A DNA stretch of 57,374 bases from Rhizoclosmatium globosum. Lineage: Eukaryota > Chytridiomycota > Chytridiomycetes > Chytridiales > Chytriomycetaceae. The stretch's first letter is position 1; every line of letters starts with the position of its first letter. The notes beneath the pieces are model-generated. The model searched no databases and was not told where the DNA came from. It saw only the letters and a list, made by a program, of their open reading frames with translations. The stretch covers positions 1-57,374 of the forward strand of contig MCGO01000229.1 of assembly GCA_002104985.1 (NCBI GenBank), read 5' to 3'. Made by a program: the position numbers and the translations under genes. Positions 35,684-47,295 of this stretch are shown piece by piece.

Positions 35684-38600
35684 ATGGAAAACGATATCCT
35701 CACTCAACTCCGTCGCGGAATTGACGGTGCCGAACCTGTCGAAAACGGAACGACCCACGACGACCTCGAAAACATTCTTGCCACAAACGATGTTTCTGCG
35801 CATGTTGCACGAAAGCCGGAACTGGACTTGAACTCAGAGGACCTCTTCCCCGCTCTTCCTCCTACCACTGCTGCCCCAAAGCCAACACAGGCTTGGAGAC
35901 CGGCCGTCTCCAAGATTACTGCAGTTGAATCTGGAACAAAGAAGTTGGGAACGGGAAAGAGAGTCGTCGAGTCTTTTGAAATCCCTGGTAGCATGCAGGT
36001 TTGTTTTTCAAACCTCATTCGTGGAACTTTGTACTCATCCATCACAACAGCAAAAGCTTCCTTCCACTGGTAAAAACTCTGTTGCTGACCATGCCAAGGC
36101 CATCGCTCTCCGTACCATGACCACCATCGAAGTTCGCTCAAACGGAACCACTTTTGTTATTACTGGAAGACCTGAGAGCGTCAAGACTGCTCGTAAGGAA
36201 CTCGTTACTGCTATCGGAGTTGTCGTGCGTAATGTTGTATCCCTCTAGTCTCTCACTAACAAGATTTCGTAGCTCACTGAAGTTGTCATGGTCCCTTCGT
36301 CCGTCCGTCCTCACATTCTCGGTGCCGGTGGAAAGAACTTGAAAGATTTGACTGCTCGTACCGGAACCAACATTAACGTTCCAAAGGCCGCAAAGCCAGA
36401 GGAGGGAGAAGAAGTGGATGAGGATGAAGAGCAGCCAATCACCATCAAGGGTAACTTTGAGGGTGTTCGTGAAGCTAAGAAGGAAATCGAGGAGATTAAG
36501 GCAAAGAGAGTGAGTTTTCAAGATTATTTTTCCTTTGGTTTACTGATGACAAAACAACCCAGACCCAAAACTACAGCACCCGTCTCAACATTGACCGCGC
36601 CTTCCACCCTTTCATTGCTGGTGCCAATAACTCTACTGTTGAAGGTATCGAAGAGAAGACCGGCACCCGTATCCACATTCCTCCCTTGGTTGCCCCATCT
36701 GCCGAAAAGAAGGAAGGTGTTCCAGAGAAGAATGTCAACGAAATTGTTATTGTCGGACCAAGAGACTCTGTTAAGGCCGCTGAAGAGCAGATCCGTAGCC
36801 TCTATGAAGAATTGGTTGGTTTTCATCCAAGTCTAATGTCAAACTAACTTAACCTACAATAGCAACGAACTACCCGTACTCTTTCCTTCCCAATCAAGAA
36901 GAGACAACACCGTTTCATTATTGGTGCCAAAGGAAAGAACTTGCAGGAAATCTTGGAAGCCACTGGATGCTCTGTTGAACTCCCAGCAGCCAGTGACCCA
37001 AGCGATGTCGTCACGGTTCGTGGACCAGACACCATGTTGAGCGTTGCACTTCAATCCGTCTTGCAAAAGGTAATTACTCGGACTAAGCGTTAAAAAATAC
37101 ACTCTAACTTCCTTTCCACACTCAGTCCAACCAAGTCAGCCTCGAAGAAATCCACTTGACCCGTGCCCTCCCCGCCTCCACAAACCCACTCCTCTTCCTC
37201 CGTTACGTCTTCACCAAGGAAATCAATGAAATCAAAAAGATCGAAACAGCAAACAACGTTTCCATCCACAGAATGCTGGACAACCCATCCGACCCAATCA
37301 TTGAAATCCAAGGAAAGACAAAACTCGAAGCCGAAGCCGCACGTATCCAGTTGAACCAACTCGTCCAAGAATGGGGAGCGACCCTCTTTTTCGGAGAAGT
37401 GGAAATCCCACACGGTTTGCACAAGTTTGTTGTTGGAAAGGGTGGAGCGAATATCGTCAAGATGAAGGCTCAACCAGTTTGGGAAGGCCGTCTTGCGGAT
37501 GTTGTCGTTCCAAGTGAGAGTGAAGGGTCCGATGAGATTCTCGTTGTCGTGAGACGATTGCCAAGAGGTCTTGGTGGTGCTCCAAACGCCAAGGCCGCTA
37601 CCAAGAAACCTGCAGGTGCTGCTAAGGCGGAAACTGAGGATGACGAAGAAGTTGCTGCCTTTGCCGAAAAGGTCCGCGCAGAGATCCTTTCCGTCTCTTT
37701 GGCGTTTGCCGACTTCACCTCTGAAGTCGTTCCTGTTCCTGGAAAGTTCCACGGTCGTTTGATTGGAGCTGGTGGAAAGGACTTGAAGGAGTTGTTGTCT
37801 GCATACAACGAGGAAGTCAGCATTCGTTTCCCAACCGCCACTGGAAAAGAGGACAAAAAGAAGGACGATAAGAAGGTGGACGCTGATACTGTTGTCATCA
37901 AGGGTCCTAAGAAGCTCGTCGCTGACTGTAAGGCCAAACTTGCCAAGGTTTTGGTTGAACTGAAGCGTATTGAGACGCTTGGTTCTTACACCGAGACCTT
38001 GAAGGTCAAGAAGGGAACTGGAAAGAAGTTGAGAGAGGGTGCTGGAGCTCCTGTCAGCAGTGGATCCAACATTGTTCAAGAACATGGTCGTGGTGAGACC
38101 ATTGGTTGGCTTATCCGTCTCATCAAAGAGAACTTGATTGCAAACCCACCCAAGGCTGCTGATGCCGTCACTGCCGAGAACCACCACATGTTGTCTCTCT
38201 TGAAGGTTGAAGTCACTGAGTCTGCCAAGGACGCTGATGATGTCATTACCTTCACTGGACCCAAGGACATTGTCGCCATTGCCAAGAAGATCATCTCTGA
38301 CCGTTCAGTCCGTCTCGCGAACCAAGTCACTGTTGAGTTCAAGGTGTTCCAAATCTGCTCAAAGGCTTCTAAGGAAGTGTTGGAGGAGAACCTTATCCCA
38401 GACTTGAAGAACCGTGTTATGCGTAAGTTGATTGGTCGTGAGGGTAAGAGCGTCAAGGCTTTGATGGACAAGTACGCTGTTGCCGTTCAGTTCCCTGAGG
38501 GTGGTAAGAAGCGTAAGGTGAAGGTTGAAGACGAGTCTGAAGAAGCTGTTGAGGAGGAGGCTGACGATGAAGAAGCCTCCAACGCCGTTGTTGATGGTCT

Positions 38601-40848
38601 CGTTATCGTCAAGGGTAACCCTAAGGATGTTGAAGCTGCCAAGACCGAAATCATGAAGATTGCTGAATCTGAGATCCTCAACTCCTACATCACGAGCTTC
38701 GAAGTTCCTCGATCTGTCCTTCCCCACGTGCTCGGTGCATCTGGATCCAAGATCAAGTCTCTCCGTGAGACCCACAACGTCCGTATTGACTTGAAGGATG
38801 TTGAGAACGACGAAGGTGAAATCTCTGTCCTCATTAGCTTGGAAGGAACCAAGGCCGACTGTCTCAGCGTCCAAGATAAGATCTTGAACGTGACTGACGA
38901 ACTTGTGAACGTTGAGACACGAGCTCTCTCTGTTCCATCTTACCTCCACAAGGATATTATCGGTGTTTCTGGAACCCGCATCAAGGCAGTCATTGACACT
39001 TTCGGTGGACCTGACAAGGTGAAGGTGCAGTTCCCACCACGTGGTGATTCCGCTATTGGAAGTGCAGACTCCAATGTTGTCACTTGCAAAGCACACGTTC
39101 GTCAAATCGATGACCTTGTTGTTGCAGTTCTCAACCTTGTGAACGAAGTTCTTGCCGGAGAAGGCGAGGACGCCAACGAGTCTTTGACTCTCATTGATGA
39201 AACATCTGACAATGTTGTCGTTGAGGAGATTAGCATTCCAAAGAGCGATGTTTCTCGAGTTCTTGGAAAGGGTGGCGATGCTGTTAAAGTTACTATGCGC
39301 AAGTTTGGTGTTGTTTACTGGTTCTCTGGATCCGAGGATTCTGAGACTGTTGAGGTAAAGGTTGTTGGTCCTTCTGAAAATGTCGATGGAGTCAAGAAGG
39401 CTATCGAGGATATCAAGGTTGGTCACATCTTTATGTGTTTTGTCAGTGTTTCCTAATTTATTTTGACAGGGCAAGCTCCGTACTTCCAAGAAGGTTGCTC
39501 TTCCTGCGAAGGTCATTGAGAACCTTGGCACCAGCGGATCTGTGCACGATGCCGAAGCTGCTTCTATCCAGGACTTGATCAAGAAGGTTCGTGCTGATAC
39601 TGCTGGAGCCGCATCTGCAGAGATTTCCAACGCCGCCTTGTCTGGAGTCACAGATGCATTCATTACAGTTCGTGGTGACGCGAAGTATGTTGACATTGCT
39701 GTCAAGTCTCTCGAAAAGGGACTCGTTGAGTTGGTGAGTAGAAACTGGCATTTTTATGAAATCAAACTAATTTACGCATTCAGACAAAGTATGATGTGAC
39801 TGTTCGCGTTCCAGTTGACGCCGATATCCGCGGTCACATTATCGGAAAGGCTGGAGCCACCATCAGCAAAATCCGTACAGAGTCTGATGCCAACGTTGAG
39901 TTGGCTCGTGGAAACGGCCGCAACTCTGGCGACGTTGTCGTGATTCGTGGAACAATCGAAGCCGTTGAGAAAGCGACTGAGCTTGTGCAAAAGATTATCG
40001 CAGACCAGGCGTCTCGTGCTGCCGCCGATGCTGCTCGACGAGCCGAACGCGCAGCCAAGGAAGCTTCGTCTTTCTCTGCAGGTCCTGCCAGAATTGATGA
40101 CGATGCTGCTGATGATGGCACTGAGTACGTTCCTAACGGATCTGGAACCAGCTATGTGCCAGGATTCGTCCCAGGCCAGAAACCTGCAAAGGGAAAGAAG
40201 CCAGCTGTTCCTGTCACTGTGATTGCCAGCACTTCTACTTACTACGCGTCATATGCACCTGAGCCTGTGGAAGAGTCCTGGAAACCTGTCGCTCCAAAGA
40301 AGGTTGCCAAGAAGGATGATGCCGCTCCAGTCGTTGGTGCTACTACCGTCGCTGGAGATGCCGCTGTCGTTGGAGCTGGTCCAAGCAAGAAAAAGAAGAA
40401 GAACAAGAAGTCTAATGCCGCCGCTGCAGGCGCTACTGCCACAGCTGCCGACGAGGAAGATGTTGATGTGGTCGCTGTGCCTGAGCCAGTTGCTGCCCCA
40501 ACTCCAGCTCCAGCCCCTGTCAGAGCTCGTTCTCCTTCTCCAGCCAAGGTCGCCCCAGTTGCTCGTGCAGCTTCCCCGGTCAGAACTGCACCTGTCGGCA
40601 AGCCAGCCCCAGTTGCTGCCCCAGCTCCAATTCCTGCCCCTGTCGTTGCACCAACTCCAGTCCCAGCTCCAGCTGACGATGGATGGACTGTTATTCCCAA
40701 GAAAGGAGGAGCTGCTGCTGCTGCTGGTACCGAAGCTGAGGGAGGTGAATCAGGAGCTGCCAAAAAGAAGAAGAAGAAGAACAAGAAGAAGAAGAGTGCT
40801 GCCGCTGCAGCCAACGGTAACGATGATGAGGACGAGGGAGACGAGTGA
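35684..40848 (+). CDS. vigilin/SCP160-type multi-KH RNA-binding protein
   Basis: Eight exons: 35684-35998, 36051-36224, 36273-36509, 36563-36814, 36863-37069, 37126-39417, 39470-39733 and 39784-40848, giving 1601 residues with no break. GxxG-type KH loops occur at about residues 176 (LGAGGKNL), 343 (IGAKGKNL), 496 (VGKGGANI), 606 (IGAGGKDL), 829 (IGREGKSV), 929 (LGASGSKI), 1005 (IGVSGTRI), 1107 (LGKGGDAV) and 1265 (IGKAGATI). Divergent KH repeats lie between them, for example one near 258 with AGANNST. Vigilin binds ribosomes and mRNA at the ER and affects translation. The 300-residue tail is unusual for the family: Ala/Pro-rich with two Lys clusters (40384-40410 and 40761-40795), an SPSP segment and an acidic end. 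Confidence 0.9.
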
Positions 40849-41151
40849 TTTAAGTGACTTTTGGATGAGGAGAGTGGGCTTGAACGTTTATTTTTTTGTA
40901 TTTTTGTGGAGAAGAGATACACCTTCTATTATTGTCGTTTGAACTCCTCTTTAACTTGTTTTTGATTGAAAAAGAATACCTATTGTTTGTACTTTGCTTT
41001 TATATCAGAAGTTGAATGTGTATCATGACTTTTGCATGCTGAATGGCGTGAACAGGGGCATTCACTCTGCATTCGAATGAATATTCTCGTGAATTATATT
41101 ATAACTTGAGGTTTGATTTGAAACTCTTTTTAACTGGAAATCAAGCAAGAC
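40849..41151. other. intergenic between vigilin and methyltransferase
   Basis: About 300 AT-rich bases with the vigilin 3' end and the methyltransferase promoter. No motif could be assigned with confidence. Confidence 0.4.
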
Positions 41152-41871
41152 ATGGCAACCACGCACACATACACATATGAGCTCAACGACGGCACCCTTC
41201 TTGACGTGCAGCAAGACGCGGACGTCCTCGGAGCGACAGTTTGGGACTCGAGTCTTGTCCTCGCAAAGTACCTTGAAAAGCAGCTTCCGTCGCTCGTGAC
41301 CAAAGGCTTCTCCGGATCAGGAACCAGATCAACTCCGAACACGCACGTGGGTCCAGTCCGGATTCTCGAACTTGGCTCGGGCTGTGGTCTTCTTGGCCTG
41401 GTTGCGAGTGCGATCGTGAACGAGGCAACGGTCGTCGTTTCAGACGTGGAGAAACTGCGCCAAATCCTCAAATTGAATACGGAAAGGGCTGCGAATGTGC
41501 AAGTGAAGACTCTTGAGTGGCGCTCAGAGGATCAATGCAAAGAACTGGGGCTTAGTTCGCCACTGCCTCCGGACGTTGAAGCGTTGCTACCGGTTGATGT
41601 TATCTTGCTTGCCGACTGTGTATATGACGAATCTTGCTTTGCTCCATTGAACTATACCCTCAAAGCCCTCTGCGACAAAAACCCAAATACACTCGTCATT
41701 ATGGCTTATGAACGAAGGAATTTCGATAAGGAAGTCTCCTTCTTCAAACAGTTTGGAGAGCATTTCAGATTTAGACATGTTATGGAAGACGATTTGGATC
41801 CGCGCTTCAAGGCGGTCGATGAGATTTACCTGTTTTTGGCGAAGAGAAGATCTGACAAGGAGGATTTCTAA
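41152..41871 (+). CDS. METTL21-type protein lysine methyltransferase
   Basis: Single exon, 239 residues. Residues about 26-45 (LGATVWDSSLVLAKYLE) match the pre-SAM block of the METTL21/VCP-KMT group. RILELGSGCGLLGL is SAM motif I. VVVSDVEKL is the acidic loop. LLADCVYDESCFAPL is the family DxxY segment, and IMAYERRN is the post-motif. The enzyme should use SAM to methylate a lysine on a cytosolic protein, with VCP/Cdc48-like or Hsp70-like substrates in the family. The nearest group looks like METTL21D, but substrate assignment is inference. Confidence 0.8.
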   Translation: MATTHTYTYELNDGTLLDVQQDADVLGATVWDSSLVLAKYLEKQLPSLVTKGFSGSGTRSTPNTHVGPVRILELGSGCGLLGLVASAIVNEATVVVSDVEKLRQILKLNTERAANVQVKTLEWRSEDQCKELGLSSPLPPDVEALLPVDVILLADCVYDESCFAPLNYTLKALCDKNPNTLVIMAYERRNFDKEVSFFKQFGEHFRFRHVMEDDLDPRFKAVDEIYLFLAKRRSDKEDF

Positions 41872-42034
41872 TGAAGGCTGACATGTGCAATATCTTAACT
41901 ATTTGATTCTTAATGCATGTATTTGCGCATGTAATAAATCTTTCTTGCTGCGGTGGTAGCATTTGGGTGGTTTAAATTGGTGCTTTATTCCAAGAAATTT
42001 GAACAACTCCATTCCGCCCAGATTAACAACCAAA

Positions 42035-45000
42035 CTAATGAGACTCCCCATCCCCTACAAAACTTATACGCCTGCTAAACTCATCGTCTTCCAACTCTCC
42101 TTCAGGAAGCTCCTCCTCTTCCTCCTCCTCTTCACCGTCAGCTTCCTCTCCCGAATATTCATAGCCATCCACCTCGCTACTCGAATCTCTATGACCATCC
42201 GATTCCACATCCTCAACAACAGTAGTCTTTACAATCTGCGTCTCATCAATAGGCTCGACATGAAAACCTCCCGAAAGCGTAAAACTCTTCACAACAGCTC
42301 TCACGGCTCCCGGACCGCGTTTACCACCACTAACATCGTCAAAACTTCTACTCGAAGTCGCACGCTGCAAACTCTCCAAACTCATTTTCCTTGTAAAACC
42401 TGCCTTCTCTTCACTCACAATGGCAGTCTCGCCATCAGGAGACGGAAGCACACCCATAAGTCCCAACACAGTTCCAATCACTGGAAGGCTCTTAAACAAA
42501 GAGACTTCGTCAGCAACCATTTGTCTACGGAGACAAGTTTCTGCTTCACCAATACCGCGACGAACGACTTCAGAGAGTGTAGCGAGGAACTGATCTCCAC
42601 GTTCGAGCTCCCTTCCCTTTTTGAGAATGGATTCTAAAAGACTGGAGAGTGTGTGTTGAGGAGTGATTGTTCCGATACGGATACATCGTGTGATTTTCGA
42701 GAGACCGCCTCTGGCGTCTGGGTTCCATGATTTAGAAATAATTCCGCGGCTAAAGATTGTTTCATGGTCTGAGGCCAACGCGTCTGCCATGCATTCGTTC
42801 AAAGCGTCCAAGTCCTTCACAACACCAGGATCAATTGGATCAGCTTCGAGCTCTAAGTAACTAGGTGTGAAGTGAATTCCACCAAGGCCGATAAATGGCT
42901 GGTCGTCGGTGTTTTGGGCGTTTCGGACGGGAAGAATTTTTGAAGGTGGGATATATCTCAATTCAATGCAGAATTCTGGCTTTGAAACAAGGGACTCGAC
43001 TGCCTTTTGCATGAGAATGTCCTGTTGATACTTTCGCCGATTTCAGTCACCTGGTCAAGCAGAAGAGATACAAGTTCGTGATGTGATTGAATACTTGAAG
43101 TATCTAATTAAAATGTCTTTTTTAATTTGTTGTGTCATATGTCAAAACACTCACGATAATTCATCGCCTGATAGCGAATCCATGTAAATCCTGCAAAAGG
43201 TACCAGCTCAAGTTGAAGGTAATCCTTCAAGTCATCAGATAGCTTATCAAACAACTTAAAAACATCATTAGCCCCAAACCTCGGAATAAAATAAAATCAA
43301 AACTTACAACGCGAGTTCCAAGTTCGCCATTCATCTTATTCCCCCACGCCTCTCTCCGACTTTGCTCCATCTCCATCAGACTCTCCTTCGTTCCAAAACC
43401 AGGAGTCCAGGGGCTCGCTCCTTGATAAGCTGGCTTCGGAATAAATGACATTGGTTTTTCTGGAACATGTGATTTATGCACTGGCAGTGGCATTGGATGA
43501 ATCAACAGAGTCTCGCTGACAGAAACAGTTGGTTGAAACCGGAACAACACAGTCAAAGAGTTGTTTTCAAATGACGACGCGGTATGATGAAGATCAATAT
43601 CTGGAAGAGATTCTAGCGTGACTGTAATTTTGTCAACCTGTGTTTGCTTTTGTTTAGCAGATTTGATGAGAAAATGAAACACATACCAGCTGTCTACCCT
43701 CCAAATAAAGCGCCGCAACATTTTCAATCCATCCGCTCTTTGAAAACAATCGCCAAGGAAGCGTATAAATGCTCTTTGTCGTCTCCAAACAAACATCCGC
43801 AGCAACAATTCCATTACACGCCGCATGAAACAACGCACTACTGCTCATCCTTTTCAGCAACTTTGCACTATTTCCTGTACTTCCTCCACAGCCATTCACA
43901 CTTGTGACTGAAGACACAGACCCGCTTCGACTCATTTCCCCGCTCGTCCTTTGCTGCAACACGCTCGCAATCAAAGCACCTCCAGCACTGCTCCGACGAC
44001 GGCCTCCAATTTGGAGGACACCTTGTTCCAAAACCGACGGCGTGAAGGTTTCAAACGCGTCAAGGTGGAGTGGATCCATGAGACGTGGGTCGACAGTGTT
44101 AAAGAAAGTGACAGGTGTGAGAATCGGAGACGACTGGAGCTTGAATGCAGGTGTTGGATACAACGTGATAGAGTCAGCTTGTCGTAACGCCGTGAGTTGG
44201 GTGTTTGGTGTTGACGATGTTGCAGAATCCGAAACTAGAGCAGCCGAATCACTATATACATGAACAGCAGCGTTATAAGGCTTTAAGTATTCCAACCGAC
44301 TTACCACTCCACATGCATCCAACATCCAAACCTCGAACACGCCTCCCTCACTTTCCCAACGCGTCCCATTCCCCAGAACCAGCAGAATCCAAAGCCCGAC
44401 AAACAACAACACACGGTCTACGCCCAACAGCAACATCTTCACTCAAAAACGCAGACAGACACGCGACATCCATAGAATCCGAGTCAGGCGAAAGAGACGG
44501 AATCCGTCTGATTTTCGCAGTAGGCGCATGAGAAGGGAGACCAATCAGCGCCCAATACTTTTGATAATCTTCTCAGGATCGTCTTCCGAGTGTGGACGTG
44601 GAAGGAACGTAAAAAACTGGGATAGAGGCTGAAGTGATACGATCTGGTGATGGACCCATGCATAGAAAAGTGGCAGTTCGGTATACTTGGGTTGGAGATT
44701 GGTTAGTTTGGAATGCTTGAAGGAAGGGGGGAAAGTGAAGTGTACCTTGTATTTCCTTGAAGGGGAGGCGACCTGCAGCGTAGTCTGTGTTTCCATGATA
44801 CTGTACGTGCTTAAGATCTGGTAAACTGTGTATGATGTGTGGGGGGGTATAAACGAGGTGAGTTTTGACAGGTCAGCTTTCACTGAAAGCACAACACATA
44901 CCTTGCCACACGGCTAAACCAGGCCTTGTTCTTGTCTCAAGCTCTTCATCGGTTTCGTCAAACTTGTTCTTTGTCAATGATTCCAATTGAAGTTGGAGTT

Positions 45001-45103
45001 GTTTGAGTGGCTCAAGGGCACTTCCACATCCTCCTCCTCGAAAGTTGCAGCAGAATCTTTGAATGTGAAGAAAGAAGATGCGTGGATTTGCTCTGGATTT
45101 CAA
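42035..45103 (-). CDS. PDXDC1-like PLP-decarboxylase-fold protein, frame-broken
   Basis: Multi-exon minus-strand gene. Approximate exons: 44902-45103, 44746-44817, 44345-44685, a large one ending near 43690, 43289-43638, 43155-43248 and 42035-43080. Recognisable parts are SDSMDVACLSAFLSEDVAVG then GRRPCVVVCRA near 44400-44480, and FGCWMHVE just after, like the DMACL and WLHVEG blocks of group-II decarboxylases. Near 42460-42500, ADEVSLFKSLPVIGTVLG matches the PDXDC1 C-terminal QIPVVGSVL segment. The tail is acidic. Frame changes near 44560 and 44365 fall in A runs, and another uncertain join lies near 43025. No PLP-binding lysine could be confirmed, so catalytic activity is unsure. The most N-terminal exons are the weakest part. 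Confidence 0.6.
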
Positions 45104-45196
45104 CCTCAGTCTCGGTGGTTGGAAGTCTTTCTTCAGTCAGCATTCAGTTTTGGTTTTCCAAACAACTTTTCGTGAATAAGAATATCACAAACTTCA

Positions 45197-46035
45197 ATGT
45201 CAGTAAACTGGAATAATTATGTTGCTAATGCGCTATTTACTTTCCAAAAACGAATGTGGACTAGAAAGGCGACCCGCCTCCATCAACAACGTGCCGATGT
45301 CACTTCGTATCAAGAATACGATGACTCTTTCGACAAGAAGGACGTCAAAGAGCCAAGAGACAGCGCAAGAGACGACACACTGAAAAGGAACAGAAACTTG
45401 AAAAGCACAAACAAGAGCACAAACCGCAGTTTCAACTGGAACAGATCAGTGCAACCACAATCGAAATGATGCCTCGAGAAGTATTGGACGAGATTGTCGG
45501 GTACCTCCGCGACTACTGGTCAATGATACGCTTTTGTTGTGCCGTTCCAGCCTTAAACAAGTATGCTTCAATATTGTATGCAATGGAAGCCTTGCATCCA
45601 GGAAAAGATGTATTCGACTTCTGGCCAAACTTCCGATCTGATTGTATTGAGCCAAAGGATTTCAATGACAAAGGTGTCCCGAAGGCATACATCAGACTGC
45701 TTGATCAATTTAATGGATACACGAAACTCTCTGAGATAGATCCATCAGATATTGAAAAGAGAGTCCAGTATTCATCAAAGAATATTTCGCTGCGTTACAT
45801 AGTTTGATGTCAATGGCAGAATGGGGTAAATTCACCACAACGTACCAAAAGAGATTGTCAAGCTCACCATAACATACCTATCTCCGATTCCTACCCAAAA
45901 TCTATTTCGCGAACTCAACCCATCAAAAATTGTGTTAAATAACGTGTTATGGAAGTAAACGCGTCAAAAGGATTCTTTCAGACGTGATTCAAAAAATGCC
46001 TCAGACAAATCTTCAATTAATTGCAGCTTAAATTC
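45197..46035 (+). pseudogene. F-box-like/LRR-type gene copy 1, decayed
   Basis: Paralogue of the copy at 46222-47281. The F-box-like core is MPREVLDEIVGYLRDYW then SMIRFCCAVPALNKYASILY (45466-45570). The upstream part is in another frame until about 45340. After RYIV the frame breaks near 45806. The matching leucine-rich part (VPKEIVKLTITYL, LNPSKIVLNNV) is interrupted by a stop at 45825-45827 in that frame. The block that lies between LNP and SDVIQ in the other copy is missing here. The remains end with SDVIQKMPQTN near 46000. It is probably not functional. Confidence 0.5.
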
Positions 46036-46221
46036 ATGAGCCATAAGAAAAACTTTCTCAATAGTCCTGAAATTTAGTTGGATGAAATTGAGAGAGCTGG
46101 ACTCCGTTGGCACAGGATAACCGACGGAATTGCGGTGACTAGGTAGTTGGTTATAATGAAGTATCATTAGTTTTTGATGTCTTGAGAAGGTTCACAACCC
46201 ATTGACATTAAATTTGTTAAA

Positions 46222-47281
46222 ATGGAATATTCATCCATAACTGGCAGTCCTCTTCAACAGCCTCAGAATACCCGCTCTGATCACGAACTCAGCAATTCGT
46301 TCGACATGAAGGAAATTCAAGCTACTCTGCGAGAGTGCACCATGCAAGATATCGGATGTGGAGTCAAGCAACTTGAAGTCGAAGCAGCCCATCTATCTCA
46401 AGCAAAGCCTGAGAGCTCAATCACAATCGAAATGCTTCCTCAGGAATTGTTAGACGAGATTATCAGATATCTCCGCGAAGGAAAGGACATGATACGGTTT
46501 TGCCGTGCCATACCAGCATTGAATGAATACGCTTCCACGTTATACACCGTTGGCGGCCTGCATCCCCAAAAGCGACTAGCGTTAACCGACCTCTGGCCAA
46601 ACTGCTTGAAACAGGGAATATTAATTGACAACAAAGTCGTAAAAGCATACACAAGTCTACTCGACAGGTTCAACGGATACACCGAACTCTCTGGCGTACA
46701 CATATCCGACATAGCAACACAATCCAAACATTCATCACGCAATCTTTTTTAAGGTTGAGCCCGAGATACGTGTCTTCTCACTTGATTGAATGGGGGAAAT
46801 TCGTTACATTGCACCAAAAGAAGTTATTCATCTAGAATTCTCTGTTCTCAAGGAGCTTCCAGAGCCACTTGCATTTCAAGGACTCAATCCAACAAAGGTT
46901 GTGATGCATGATGCTTTCTGCAATGAAGACATATCATACATGTTACAATTCTGTTCATGTATTTTGTGCTTTGAAGTACGCTACAAAGATCTTGGACGGG
47001 AAGGTGGAAGAGAGAGATTAGTAAGAAAGTTGCCTTCTTTGCCTTTGCTTCCGTCTCTGCGGGAACTCATATTAGTCAATACATCAAGAAATATTGTATC
47101 AGACGTGATTCAAAGTCTATGTCGGACAAATATTCAACGCTTGGAGCTCAAAATGGTATGGACGTTTTTCAATGCCGTTTTGTTCAGGGATTTTCCTACT
47201 CCTGAGATAAATATGATTGAGAAAGAAGGGCTTAAGTACAGCATAATAAGTCAATCCAGAATTGTTGTAACAAGAATATAG
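46222..47281 (+). CDS. F-box-like/LRR-type protein copy 2, frame-broken
   Basis: The first part (46222-46752, 176 residues) has an N-terminal helix and an F-box-like motif at about 72-115 (IEMLPQELLDEIIRYLREG, then CRAIPALNEYAS). The second part (46790-47281) has leucine-rich repeats such as LNPTKVVMHDAF and LRELILVNTSRNI. The frames meet across a TTTTTT run near 46750 and again near 46815, each needing one base. Such proteins typically recruit substrates to SCF ubiquitin ligases. Assignment to F-box rests on the LP..LL.EI..YL pattern only. Confidence 0.5.
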
Positions 47282-47295
47282 TTGATATTTTTTGA

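Noticed and set aside
37090..39705. Two long minus-strand open frames (365 and 448 codons) opposite vigilin
   Set aside because: They mirror codon bias of the plus-strand KH gene, have no domains, and the plus-strand gene is clearly real.
40242..40922. Minus-strand Ala/Gly-rich and plus-strand Leu-rich frames
   Set aside because: They are out-of-frame readings of the vigilin Ala/Pro/Lys tail.
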